A stretch of DNA of 64,000 nt from Flavobacterium anhuiense. Lineage in GTDB: Bacteria; Bacteroidota; Bacteroidia; Flavobacteriales; Flavobacteriaceae. The notes beneath the pieces were generated by a model that was given only the letters and a program-made list of their open reading frames with translations, did no database searches and had not been told where the DNA came from. The translations under genes were made by a program, and so were the position numbers. Where the stretch lies: the NCBI RefSeq assembly GCF_004151235.1, contig NZ_JUIV01000018.1:51766-115765 (forward strand), in the 5' to 3' direction. Positions 33,025-41,931 of the stretch are shown here, piece by piece (the stretch's first letter is position 1; each line of letters begins with the position of its first letter).

Positions 33025-33144
33025 TATGCTTTAAATTTAGGTTTTTTTTAGCGCAAAGCACACAAAGGTATACGCAAAGTATGCAAAGATATTTTATAAT
33101 GAAGGCAAAGTTCTCAAAGCTTTATGTGTCTTGTTTTAAATATA

Positions 33145-33165
33145 GCCCGTGGTTTCAACCACGCG
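33145..33165. repeat. CGTGGTT palindrome in tRNA-downstream gap
   Basis: CGTGGTT-tc-AACCACG is a small palindrome of a kind common between genes in Bacteroidota. The 33030-33110 region before it has loose GCAAAG-type repeats and no convincing gene. Confidence 0.5.
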
Positions 33166-33212
33166 AAACTTATTGCGAAAGACGTATTTTTGAGGAGGCT
33201 TATTGTGAAAGC

Positions 33213-34019
33213 TTATTTGTGATTTAAAGAAGAGGGAACAATTCCGAATTTCTTTTTAAATGAAAATGAAAAATGCGAAAGATCTTCAAAACCAACGCCA
33301 ATATATACTTCTGATGGCGGATTTCCTTGGCTGATTAAATAATATGCTTCTTGGAGTCTTTTGTTTAAAAGCCATTTTCCAGGTGTTTCTTGAAATACTT
33401 TTTGAAAGTCTCTTTTGAAAGTTGCCAAACTTCTTCCTGTAAGATACGCGAATCGCTGCATTTGGACGTTGAAATGAAAATTCTTATTCATAAAAGCTTC
33501 CAAGTCGATTTTGCCAGGTTTATTAAAATCAAATAAAATGTCTTTCAGTTCGGGGTTTACTTTTAATAAAAGATGAATGGCTTCCTTGATTTTTAAATTG
33601 AATAAAGCTTCGTTCTTTTCTTCTTCGACTTCAAGATAAGATATAAGCGATTCCATGAAAGATTTGTAGAGTGGGTTGGGAGCTAGTGAAAACATAGCGT
33701 CTGTGTCTGCTTTTTTATCAGCTTTCAAGTTGTACTCCTTGCTAATTTCTTTTAAAATTTCCTGATCAAGAAAAAGAGAAATGGTTTTAAATTCTCCTCC
33801 TTCTGGCGGAATCTTGGTAAATTTTGCCAAATGATTTCTTCTGCTAAAGCGAAAATCTCCTGCTTTTGAATGAAAGGTGTTTTTACTGTCTGAAGCGATC
33901 ATTTCTCCAGAAATCTGATAGCTGAAAACATGTTCGGGTATAAAATGCTCGCCTTCTCGACTGCGTGAATAATAGCACGAGTAAAGAATTTTGGGCTTTG
34001 TATTTGGTTTAGTGCTCAT
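33213..34019 (-). CDS. AraC family transcriptional regulator
   Basis: This 268-residue regulator has an N-terminal cupin-like AraC_N region and a C-terminal double helix-turn-helix (RFAYLTGRSLATFKRDFQ, TPGKWLLNKRLQEAYYL, GFEDLSHFSFSFKKKFG). It lies directly downstream of the aldehyde dehydrogenase gene in the same orientation, separated by a 61-bp gap with a hairpin. It may regulate that gene or a response to a small molecule. The effector is unknown. Confidence 0.92.
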   Translation of the reverse strand: MSTKPNTKPKILYSCYYSRSREGEHFIPEHVFSYQISGEMIASDSKNTFHSKAGDFRFSRRNHLAKFTKIPPEGGEFKTISLFLDQEILKEISKEYNLKADKKADTDAMFSLAPNPLYKSFMESLISYLEVEEEKNEALFNLKIKEAIHLLLKVNPELKDILFDFNKPGKIDLEAFMNKNFHFNVQMQRFAYLTGRSLATFKRDFQKVFQETPGKWLLNKRLQEAYYLISQGNPPSEVYIGVGFEDLSHFSFSFKKKFGIVPSSLNHK

Positions 34020-34037
34020 ATTGTAAAAATACTAAAA

Positions 34038-34071
34038 GATCTGGAAATCTTTAGCCTAAAGATTTCCAGAT
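34038..34071. repeat. 16-bp inverted repeat between ALDH and AraC genes
   Basis: ATCTGGAAATCTTTAG faces CTAAAGATTTCCAGAT with a single-base centre. It could end the ALDH transcript on the minus strand (CTTTTAGTATTTTT follows) or be a regulatory palindrome. Confidence 0.6.
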
Positions 34072-34080
34072 TGATGAAGA

Positions 34081-35502
34081 TTATTTTGGCTGAATCAATG
34101 CTCTCGGCTCTAAATAAGCTTCAAGGCCAATAGTTCCAAATTCACGTCCGATTCCAGATTGTTTAAATCCGCCGAAAGGTGCCATTGGATCGTGGCCAAT
34201 TCCGTTAATCTGAACACGGCCAGCATTAATTTGTGAGGCAATATTGTGGGCTCTTTTTGAATCTGAAGAACTTACATAAGCTTGCAATCCATAAGTGGTG
34301 TCGTTGGCAATTTCAATGGCTTCTTCTTCTGTTTTATAAGTGATGACAGATAAAACAGGGCCAAATATTTCTTCTCTAGCAATGCGCATCTGATTGTTTA
34401 CGTTGATGAAAACCGTTGGTTTTACGAAATTTCCGTTTTCTAATCCTTCAGGTTTTCCAAGTCCGCCACTTAATATTTCTGCGCCTTCATTAATTCCTGT
34501 CTGAATATAATCTTGAACGCGATTAAATTGTTTTTCGCTAACCATTGGGCCTACTGCTGTGTTGGGATTTTTTGGGTCTCCAACAATGAAATTTGGAATT
34601 GTTTCTTTAATAAGAGCTTTTACTTCGTTCAATTTGTTTTCTGGAATCAATAATCTAGTTCCGGCAATACAAGCTTGTCCGCTATTCATAAATGCTGCGC
34701 CAATGGCAAGCGGAATAGCTTTCGAGAAATCGGCATCGTCTAGAATAATGTTTGGAGACTTTCCGCCAAGTTCAAGAGTGACTCTTTTCATGGTATTAAC
34801 TGCTTCTTTTGCAATTATTTTTCCAACGTTTGTAGATCCTGTGAAAGATATTTTTGCAATATTTGGATTTCTGCTTATTTCGGCACCAACAATTTCTCCT
34901 AATCCGTTTACAATATTAAAAACGCCTTTCGGAAGATTTGCTTCGTGAAGACATTCTAAGATTAATTGTGTTTGTTGAGCGCTCATTTCGCTAGGTTTAA
35001 TTACAGTTGTGCAACCAGCTGCAATTGCAGTAGATAGTTTGCTGCAGATAAAACCATTGCTTGAGTTCCATGGAATGATGATGCCGACAACACCAATTGG
35101 TGTCATTTGAACTTCAGATTCTCCCATTGTTTTAATAAAACTGTAAGAGTTAAGCAGGTTGATTGCAGAGTCAAAACTTTTTAGCATGTAATCGTAGCTT
35201 ACGCTTGCAAACTGAAATGTTCCTCCATATTCTTCTGTCATTATATTGATAAAGTCGTCTTTTCTTTTTTCAACAGAAGATTTGATGTTTTTCAGGTATT
35301 CAATTCTTTCTAAGTTGGTTGTTTTAGAAAAAGTTTTGAAAGCATTTTTGGCTGCTTCAATAGCGTTTTGAGTGTCTTCAGTGTTTCCTAAACGAACTTT
35401 CCCTAATTTTTCGTTTGTTGTAGGGCTAATTAAATCAAAATACTCGGTCCCGTTTGGAGTAACGAATTCTCCATTAATGTAAATTTTGTCTATTGTTTTC
35501 AT
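34081..35502 (-). CDS. aldehyde dehydrogenase family protein
   Basis: This 473-residue enzyme oxidises an aldehyde with NAD(P)+. It carries the general-base E244 (TLELGGKSPN), the catalytic C278 (SGQACIAGTR), the PWN motif (IIPWNSSNG), the SFTGST nucleotide loop and a late GPVLSVITY block. The substrate is not predictable. The 3' end is close to the AraC gene, and the 5' side (35503-35751) is AT-rich and holds the small peptide gene on the other strand. Confidence 0.93.
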   Translation of the reverse strand: MKTIDKIYINGEFVTPNGTEYFDLISPTTNEKLGKVRLGNTEDTQNAIEAAKNAFKTFSKTTNLERIEYLKNIKSSVEKRKDDFINIMTEEYGGTFQFASVSYDYMLKSFDSAINLLNSYSFIKTMGESEVQMTPIGVVGIIIPWNSSNGFICSKLSTAIAAGCTTVIKPSEMSAQQTQLILECLHEANLPKGVFNIVNGLGEIVGAEISRNPNIAKISFTGSTNVGKIIAKEAVNTMKRVTLELGGKSPNIILDDADFSKAIPLAIGAAFMNSGQACIAGTRLLIPENKLNEVKALIKETIPNFIVGDPKNPNTAVGPMVSEKQFNRVQDYIQTGINEGAEILSGGLGKPEGLENGNFVKPTVFINVNNQMRIAREEIFGPVLSVITYKTEEEAIEIANDTTYGLQAYVSSSDSKRAHNIASQINAGRVQINGIGHDPMAPFGGFKQSGIGREFGTIGLEAYLEPRALIQPK

Positions 35503-35681
35503 GTTATAAGCTTTTAAATTTTATTTGACAAAGTTCTGGATAAAGCTAGCTAGAGGCTTTGTTGTGAAGCTCAAATAAACTTTGTTTAAAAGCTCATGAA
35601 TGAGGTTTTTTTTAAGGCTGAAGGTTTTTTATTGGTATGGGTTTGTTTTTATTTAATTGTATATCAGTATTTTATGTATAT

Positions 35682-35714
35682 TTGATATAATAGGAATACT
35701 GCAGTGTATTTTTG
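35682..35714 (+). promoter_or_regulatory. promoter of double-glycine peptide gene
   Basis: TTG (35682-35684), 22 nt, then TATTTTTG (35707-35714) as the -7 box. The start codon is 38 nt downstream. Confidence 0.6.
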
Positions 35715-35751
35715 TTTTTTAATAGAGTAATAATCCTAAAAAATTAAAGTT

Positions 35752-35901
35752 ATGGATAATTTTGAAAAATTCAATTCGGAAAAATTAAGTGCCTCTGAAA
35801 TGAAAGAAGTGCAAGGTGGAGGTGTTCTTGATGATTTGAATGAAGTTATTAAGAGTCTCGCGCCAATAATTGATCCTTTAATTAAAGCCATTGGAGGGTG
35901 A
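35752..35901 (+). CDS. double-glycine leader peptide (bacteriocin/signal-like)
   Basis: This 49-residue gene was found by reading the gap between the aldehyde dehydrogenase and stress-protein genes. The leader EKLSASEMKEVQGGG is the typical double-glycine leader cut by PCAT-type peptidase-transporters (cleavage after G22-G23 or G23-G24). The remaining ~26 residues (starting GVLDDLNEVIKSL or VLDDLNEVIKSL) are amphipathic, mildly acidic and end in KAIGG. It could be a bacteriocin, a peptide signal or a processed natural product precursor. No transporter, immunity or modification gene is visible near it. It has a good promoter and a terminator. Confidence 0.7.
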   Translation: MDNFEKFNSEKLSASEMKEVQGGGVLDDLNEVIKSLAPIIDPLIKAIGG

Positions 35902-35955
35902 GATTAAAAAAAAATAAGTTGTGATATTCACTTCTATGAGTTTAATAATTAAAAA

Positions 35956-35983
35956 AAAAGGCTTCTCAATTGAGAAGCTTTTG
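35956..35983 (+). terminator. terminator after double-glycine peptide gene
   Basis: GCTTCTCA and TGAGAAGC form a perfect stem, with A and T runs on either side. It may also serve the convergent stress-protein gene. Confidence 0.8.
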
Positions 35984-36004
35984 TAGTTTATATTTTTTTT
36001 GTTC

Positions 36005-36829
36005 TTAAATTTTAAAAGTAATTACTGGTTTTATAGCATGATTTACCAAACCTTCACTTATACTGCCATTGAAGAAGTGTGCAAAACCAGTTCTGCCATG
36101 TGTGCACATTCCAATAACATCTGCGTCTATTTTGTTGGAGAAATTTATAATTCCTTTTTCGATATTGGTGTCGTTGTAAATTTGGGTGGTGTAATTGGAG
36201 ATATCAAATTCTTCTATAAAATCATTCATTGCTTCCTCGCTAATATGAGTTGGTTTAAAACTGTTAGGTGTGCAAATGGTGACTAAGTGCAATTTTGAAT
36301 CAAATAGTTTGGTGAAATTTAAGAGTTTTTCGAATGGTTTTTTTGCTTCGTCTGAAAAATCAGAGGCAAAAACAATGTTTGCGGCATTAAAATTTGGAAT
36401 GTTTTTCTTGATGACTAAAACAGGAATTTCAGAGTTTCTAACTACTTTTTCTGTATTTGAGCCTATTAGTAGTTCTTCAACACCAGAAGATCCGTGGGAT
36501 CCCATGACAATTAGATCAATGTCGTAATCTTTGCTAATTTGAGTGATACCGTGTATAGGTTTGTCCATTTTTACGATTTCAGTTACCGGAATTCCTTCTA
36601 GGTAGTCTCTAGAGGCAACTTCGTCTAGTGTTTCGTTTGCTTTTTTCATAAAAAGCATCGTTTCAGGAATGCTGGTTCCGCCCATTATTGCGTCGTTTGA
36701 CTGCTGTGGTAATTCAAGCATATGAAGAAGAATGAGTTCAGAATTGTTCTTTTTAGCAATTTGAGCGGCAACTTTTAAAGCGTCTTCTGCATGTTCTGAG
36801 AAGTCGGTAGGTACTAAAATTCGTTTCAT
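36005..36829 (-). CDS. universal stress protein, two UspA domains
   Basis: This 274-residue protein has two tandem UspA-type domains. The first starts RILVPTDFSEHAEDALKVA and has VMGSHGSSGVEELLIGS (ATP-type GxxGxxG). The second starts NIVFASDFSDEAKKP and ends with IGMCTHGRTGFAHFFNGS. Such proteins bind ATP or act in stress survival, and the target is unknown. It is cytoplasmic. The gene is convergent with the small peptide gene and divergent from rimP. Confidence 0.92.
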   Translation of the reverse strand: MKRILVPTDFSEHAEDALKVAAQIAKKNNSELILLHMLELPQQSNDAIMGGTSIPETMLFMKKANETLDEVASRDYLEGIPVTEIVKMDKPIHGITQISKDYDIDLIVMGSHGSSGVEELLIGSNTEKVVRNSEIPVLVIKKNIPNFNAANIVFASDFSDEAKKPFEKLLNFTKLFDSKLHLVTICTPNSFKPTHISEEAMNDFIEEFDISNYTTQIYNDTNIEKGIINFSNKIDADVIGMCTHGRTGFAHFFNGSISEGLVNHAIKPVITFKI

Positions 36830-36913
36830 GATTTTGAGGGTTAAAAATTATGAATAATTCGCGTTTTTAATGCTATATAAAGATAAGAAATTATTTTAGA
36901 GCAATCAATTTAT

Positions 36914-36941
36914 TTGATTTATAAAAAAAACACTATATTTG
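36914..36941 (+). promoter_or_regulatory. rimP-nusA-infB promoter
   Basis: TTG at 36914-36916, 17 nt, then TATATTTG at 36934-36941. The start of transcription would be near 36948. Confidence 0.75.
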
Positions 36942-36969
36942 CACTGTTATTTATTAAAATCTAAATAAT

Positions 36970-36996
36970 GAGGGGACTAAGTGTCCCCTCTTTTTA
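36970..36996 (+). promoter_or_regulatory. attenuator-like terminator hairpin before rimP
   Basis: GAGGGGAC (36970-36977), loop TAAGT, GTCCCCTC (36983-36990), then T5. It is a full intrinsic terminator lying 22 nt past the predicted start of transcription and 8 nt before the rimP ATG. The likely use is attenuation of the rimP-nusA-infB operon. Confidence 0.75.
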
Positions 36997-37003
36997 TAAA
37001 ATT

Positions 37004-37468
37004 ATGACATTTAAAGAAAAAGTAAACGGATTAATTACGGAAGCTCTTCTGGAAAAGCCATCAGTCTTTTTGGTTGATTTGGCTGTTTCGGATTCTTTTA
37101 AAATTAGTGTCGGTTTAGACGGAGATAATGGAGTGGCGCTGCAAGATTGTATTGATATTAGTCGTGCAATCGAGAATAATCTTGATCGTGAAGAGCAGGA
37201 TTTTTCGCTTGAAGTAGCATCAGTTGGAGTAGGAACTCCTCTTAAAATGATAAGACAATACAAAAAAAATGTTGGTAGAACGTTGATTGTTACCACAAAT
37301 ACAGAAAAAATAGAAGCAGAATTGGTAGAAGCTAATGATGTTTTCATAATTTTGTCTTGGAAAGCAAGAGAACCGAAAAAAGTAGGAAAAGGAAAAGAAA
37401 CAGTTCAAAAAGAGCAACAAATACCTTATACAGAAATTAAAGAGGCAGTTGTTACGGTAACATTTTAA
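37004..37468 (+). CDS. rimP: ribosome maturation factor RimP
   Basis: RimP helps mature the 30S subunit. The 154-residue protein from ATG 37004 (MTFKEKVNGLI) shows VDLAVSDSFKISVGLDG, DCIDISRAIENNLDRE, and SLEVASVGVGTPLKMIRQYKKNVGR as three short blocks. An upstream in-frame ATG at 36968 would translate the terminator hairpin and is rejected. It is first in the canonical rimP-nusA-infB order. Confidence 0.95.
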   Translation: MTFKEKVNGLITEALLEKPSVFLVDLAVSDSFKISVGLDGDNGVALQDCIDISRAIENNLDREEQDFSLEVASVGVGTPLKMIRQYKKNVGRTLIVTTNTEKIEAELVEANDVFIILSWKAREPKKVGKGKETVQKEQQIPYTEIKEAVVTVTF

Positions 37469-37487
37469 TTTTAATTAAAAAATTCGC

Positions 37488-38741
37488 ATGGAAAATTTAG
37501 CATTAATCGATTCATTCTCAGAGTTTAAAGATAATAAACTTATTGATCGTGTAACGCTTATGGCAATTTTAGAGGACGTATTTAGAAATGCATTAAAGAA
37601 AAAATACGGTTCAGATGAAAATTTCGATATCATTATAAACCCTGATAAAGGTGATATGGAAATTTGGAGAAGAAGAGTAATTGTTGCTGATGAGGATCTT
37701 GATTTTGAAAATGAGGAAATTACATTGACTGAAGCAAGAAAAATTGAAGCGGATTTTGAAATTGGAGAAGAAGTTTCTGAAGAAGTAAAATTGATTGATT
37801 TAGGAAGAAGAGCTATCTTAGCGCTTCGTCAGAATCTAATATCTAAAATTCACGAACACGATAATACAAACTTATACAAACAGTTTAAAGACATTATCGG
37901 TGATATTTATACAGCTGAAGTACACCACGTGCGTCCAAGAGTAGTTATCTTGGTTGATGATGAAGGAAATGAGATTGTACTTCCAAAAGAAAAACAAATT
38001 CCATCAGATTTCTTCCGTAAAGGAGATAATGTTCGTGGAATTATTGAAAGCGTAGAATTAAAAGGAAACAAACCTCAGATTATTATGTCTAGAACTTCAG
38101 AGAAGTTTTTAGAAAAATTATTTGAGCAAGAAATTCCAGAAGTTTTCGACGGATTAATTACAGTGAAAAATGTAGTTCGTATTCCAGGTGAAAAAGCAAA
38201 AGTAGCGGTAGATTCTTATGATGATAGAATTGATCCAGTTGGAGCTTGTGTCGGAATGAAAGGTTCTCGTATTCATGGAATTGTTCGCGAATTAGGAAAT
38301 GAAAATATTGATGTAATCAATTATACAAACAATATTCAATTATTTATAACAAGAGCTTTAAGCCCTGCCAAAGTTTCTTCTATCAAAATTGATGAAGATA
38401 ACAAAAGAGCTGAAGTGTTCTTGAAATTAGAAGAGGTTTCTAAAGCAATTGGTAGAGGTGGTCACAATATCAAATTAGCTGGTCAATTGACAGGTTATGA
38501 GTTAGATGTTATTCGTGAAGGAGATGTTGCCGGTACTGTTGCAGATGAAGACGATGTTGAATTAACAGAGTTCTCAGATGAGATCGAAGAATGGGTAATT
38601 GAAGAGTTTGCAAAAATCGGTTTAGATACTGCAAAAAGTATCTTGAAACACGACGTAGAAGATTTAGTAAGAAGAACAGACTTAGAAGAGGAAACAATTC
38701 TAGATGTTATGAAGATACTAAAAGAAGAGTTTGATAATTAA
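37488..38741 (+). CDS. nusA: transcription termination/antitermination factor NusA
   Basis: NusA binds RNA polymerase and modulates pausing, termination and antitermination. The 417-residue protein has the N-terminal RNAP-binding domain, an S1-like segment (FKDIIGDIYTAEVHHVRPR), and two KH segments including DPVGACVGMKGSRIHGIVREL and KAIGRGGHNIKLAG. It lacks the C-terminal acidic repeats of proteobacterial NusA, as expected for Bacteroidota. It lies 19 bp after rimP. Confidence 0.97.
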   Translation: MENLALIDSFSEFKDNKLIDRVTLMAILEDVFRNALKKKYGSDENFDIIINPDKGDMEIWRRRVIVADEDLDFENEEITLTEARKIEADFEIGEEVSEEVKLIDLGRRAILALRQNLISKIHEHDNTNLYKQFKDIIGDIYTAEVHHVRPRVVILVDDEGNEIVLPKEKQIPSDFFRKGDNVRGIIESVELKGNKPQIIMSRTSEKFLEKLFEQEIPEVFDGLITVKNVVRIPGEKAKVAVDSYDDRIDPVGACVGMKGSRIHGIVRELGNENIDVINYTNNIQLFITRALSPAKVSSIKIDEDNKRAEVFLKLEEVSKAIGRGGHNIKLAGQLTGYELDVIREGDVAGTVADEDDVELTEFSDEIEEWVIEEFAKIGLDTAKSILKHDVEDLVRRTDLEEETILDVMKILKEEFDN

Positions 38742-38799
38742 GCAATAGCTTACATCTGCTCTAACAACACAACGAAAAAGGTAATAATAAAAAGGTTAT

Positions 38800-41676
38800 A
38801 TGTCTGAAGAGAGAGTAATAAGAATAAACAAGGTTTTAAGGGAATTAAATATTTCGTTAGAAAGAGCTGTAGATTATCTAAAAGATAAGGGAATTGCTAT
38901 TGATGCAAATCCAAATGCAAAAATTTCTGATAGCGAATTTAATATCCTTCAAAGCCAATTTGCGGGCGATAAGGGGAACAAGGAGGCTTCTAAAGAGGTT
39001 GGAGAAGAAAAAAGAAAAGAAAAAGAAGCATTACGTGTAGAGCGTGAGAAAGAAATTGAAGACAAACGCAGACAAGAAGAAGAGCGTCAAAAACAGCAAG
39101 AAATAATTAAAGCAAGAGCAGTTGTTTCGGGACCTGTACAAGTTGGTAAAATTGACTTGAATCCAAAAAAGCCTGCGATTACTCCTTCTGAGGAAACAGC
39201 TAAAGCTGAAGAGCCAAAAGTTGTTGCTGCTCAAGTGCAGCCAGAAAAACCTGTTCAAAATGAAACAGTAAAATCTGAACCAGTTGTTTCAACTCCTGTT
39301 TCTGAAACGAAAAAAGAAGAACCTATTATTACGGAGAAAAAAGAAGTTAAAGCAGAATCTAAAGTTGCTCAGGAGCCAATCGTGTCTACTGATCCAATGA
39401 CTTCGGAGGAGACTATTACTACTCAATATCAAAAGCTTACAGGAACAACTCTTACGGGTCAGACAATTGATTTGTCTCAATTTAATAAACCTAAGAAAAA
39501 GAAAGAAGATCCTAAAGCGGCTCAGAATAAACCTGGAGCTCCTGGAGTTGGAAATAATAATAACGCAAATAAAAACAAGCGTAAAAGAATTGGTCCAAAA
39601 CCGGGTACGCCTGGTGCGCCAAAAGCTGCAACAGGAAATGCGCCTGGAACACCAAATCCAAATAATAAACCTGCTCAAGGTAACAATGGCGGAGGCTTTA
39701 ATGCTAACAGAAGCCAAAGACCAGGTTTTGTAAAAGGAAACCGTCCTGCAATTGTGGCTAAAGTTGAGCCAACAGAAGAAGAAGTAAAAAACCAAATTAG
39801 AGAAACTCTTGAAAAACTTCAAGGTAAAGGAGGAAAATCTAAAGCGGCTAAATATAGAAGAGATAAAAGAGAAACACACCGTCAGAAATCTGATGATGAG
39901 CAAAGAGCTCTTGACGAAGGAAGTAAAACGATTAAAGTTACGGAATTCGTTACTGTAGGTGAAATTGCAATCATGATGGATGTGCCGATTACTAAAGTAA
40001 TTGGAACTTGTATGTCTCTTGGTATCATGGTTACCATGAACCAGCGTCTAGATGCTGAAACATTAACTATTGTGGCAGATGAATTTGGTTACGATGTTGA
40101 ATTCATTACAGTAGATATTGAAGAAGCAATAGAAGTTGTAGAAGATAGAGAAGAAGACTTAGTGACAAGGGCGCCAATTGTGACAGTAATGGGTCACGTT
40201 GACCACGGTAAAACATCTTTACTAGATTATATTCGTAAAGAAAATGTTATCGCTGGTGAGTCTGGAGGTATTACTCAGCACATTGGAGCGTATGGAGTTA
40301 CTTTGGATAACGGACAAAAAATAGCATTCTTAGATACTCCGGGTCACGAGGCGTTTACAGCGATGCGTGCACGTGGAGCCCAAGTTACAGATATTGCAAT
40401 TATCGTAGTTGCGGCGGATGATGATATCATGCCACAAACAAAAGAGGCAATTTCTCACGCGCAAGCTGCGGGAGTGCCAATTATATTTGCAATCAATAAA
40501 ATTGATAAACCAAATGCTAACGTTGATAAAATTAAAGAGCGTTTGGCTGGTATGAATTTACTTGTTGAAGATTGGGGTGGAAAAATTCAATCACATGATA
40601 TTTCTGCAAAAGTCGGAACAGGGGTTAAAGAATTATTGGAGAAAGTTTTATTAGAAGCAGAGATTTTAGATCTTAAAGCAAATCCAAATAAAGCGGCTCA
40701 GGGAACTGTTGTTGAGGCTTATTTAGATAAAGGAAAAGGATATGTTTCTACAATTTTAGTACAGCAAGGTACTTTGAAAATTGGAGATTATATGCTTGCT
40801 GGTAAGCATCATGGTAAAGTTAAAGCGATGCATGATGAAAGAGGACATACTGTTTTATCTGCTGGTCCTTCAACTCCAGTATCAGTTTTAGGTTTAGACG
40901 GAGCGCCAACTGCAGGTGATAAGTTTAATGTATTTGAAGACGAAAAAGAAGCAAAACAAATTGCATCTAAACGTTCTCAATTAATGCGTGAGCAGTCTGT
41001 TCGTACTCAAAGACATATTACACTTGACGAAATTGGACGTCGTATCGCTCTTGGTCAGTTTAAAGAATTGAACGTAATCCTTAAAGGAGACGTGGATGGT
41101 TCTGTTGAAGCATTATCAGATTCGTTCTCTAAACTTTCTACAGAAGAAGTTCAAATTAATATTATCCATAAAGGTGTTGGTGCAATTACAGAAACCGATG
41201 TTAACTTGGCTTCTGCATCAGATGCAATCATTATCGGATTTAACGTTCGTCCTGCAGGAAATGCAAGACAGCTTGCCGATAAAGAAGAAATTGATATCCG
41301 TTACTATTCTATTATTTATGCGGCAATCGATGACTTGAAAGATGCGATGGAAGGAATGTTAGCGCCAGAGATGAAAGAAGAAGTTTTAGGTAATGCTGAA
41401 ATTCGTGAGATTTTCAAAATTTCTAAAGTGGGTTCAATTGCTGGATGTATGGTGACTGATGGTAAAATCTTGAGAACTTCTAAAATTAGAGTTATTAGAG
41501 ATGGAGTTGTGGTTCATACAGGAGAGTTAGTTGCCTTGAAACGTTTCAAAGACGATGTGAAAGAAGTAACTAAAGGTTACGATTGTGGTATCCAAATAAA
41601 AGGATTTAATGATATCGAAATTAATGACGTCATCGAAGCTTACCATGAAGTAGCAATCAAAAAGAAATTGAAATAA
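38800..41676 (+). CDS. infB: translation initiation factor IF-2
   Basis: IF-2 is the GTPase that brings fMet-tRNA to the 30S subunit. The 958-residue protein has a short N-terminal helical domain and a long charged Lys/Glu/Pro/Gly/Asn-rich linker (to ~300). The GTPase domain follows with G465-HVDHGKT-472, DTPGHEAFTAMR, and NKIDKP. Beta-barrel domains and the C2 domain close it. It is the third gene of the operon, 58 bp after nusA. A terminator follows. Confidence 0.98.
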   Translation: MSEERVIRINKVLRELNISLERAVDYLKDKGIAIDANPNAKISDSEFNILQSQFAGDKGNKEASKEVGEEKRKEKEALRVEREKEIEDKRRQEEERQKQQEIIKARAVVSGPVQVGKIDLNPKKPAITPSEETAKAEEPKVVAAQVQPEKPVQNETVKSEPVVSTPVSETKKEEPIITEKKEVKAESKVAQEPIVSTDPMTSEETITTQYQKLTGTTLTGQTIDLSQFNKPKKKKEDPKAAQNKPGAPGVGNNNNANKNKRKRIGPKPGTPGAPKAATGNAPGTPNPNNKPAQGNNGGGFNANRSQRPGFVKGNRPAIVAKVEPTEEEVKNQIRETLEKLQGKGGKSKAAKYRRDKRETHRQKSDDEQRALDEGSKTIKVTEFVTVGEIAIMMDVPITKVIGTCMSLGIMVTMNQRLDAETLTIVADEFGYDVEFITVDIEEAIEVVEDREEDLVTRAPIVTVMGHVDHGKTSLLDYIRKENVIAGESGGITQHIGAYGVTLDNGQKIAFLDTPGHEAFTAMRARGAQVTDIAIIVVAADDDIMPQTKEAISHAQAAGVPIIFAINKIDKPNANVDKIKERLAGMNLLVEDWGGKIQSHDISAKVGTGVKELLEKVLLEAEILDLKANPNKAAQGTVVEAYLDKGKGYVSTILVQQGTLKIGDYMLAGKHHGKVKAMHDERGHTVLSAGPSTPVSVLGLDGAPTAGDKFNVFEDEKEAKQIASKRSQLMREQSVRTQRHITLDEIGRRIALGQFKELNVILKGDVDGSVEALSDSFSKLSTEEVQINIIHKGVGAITETDVNLASASDAIIIGFNVRPAGNARQLADKEEIDIRYYSIIYAAIDDLKDAMEGMLAPEMKEEVLGNAEIREIFKISKVGSIAGCMVTDGKILRTSKIRVIRDGVVVHTGELVALKRFKDDVKEVTKGYDCGIQIKGFNDIEINDVIEAYHEVAIKKKLK

Positions 41677-41693
41677 AATTCAATGATATATTT

Positions 41694-41724
41694 AAAAGTC
41701 CCGATGAAAATTGGGACTTTTTTT
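41694..41724 (+). terminator. terminator after infB
   Basis: AAAAGTCCC and GGGACTTTT pair around a 10-nt loop, with T residues after. Confidence 0.9.
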
Positions 41725-41931
41725 GTTTTAAAATTATGATATTAATGAAATGTGGTGTTGGAAAATTAGTCATTGTAAATGTGTTTCATTTTATAATATG
41801 AAACATAAATGAGAGATTTAGCTGCAGTCTGGTTCGTAGAATGTTTGTTTCTTTGTGTAGTAATTTTCTTTTGTTTTTTGAAATAGGTCCAGGTGGGAAA
41901 ATAGTTTGTTGAATAGAATATTTGTACTGAT

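Noticed and set aside
33009..33227. Open frame after the second tRNA-Gln
   Set aside because: It starts inside the terminator and runs through loose GCAAAG repeats and the CGTGGTT palindrome; composition is not protein-like and it overlaps the AraC gene end.
39289..39903. Long open frame on the minus strand inside infB (204 codons)
   Set aside because: It is antisense to the low-complexity Lys/Glu/Pro linker of IF-2; Arg/Phe/Ser-rich and without any domain.
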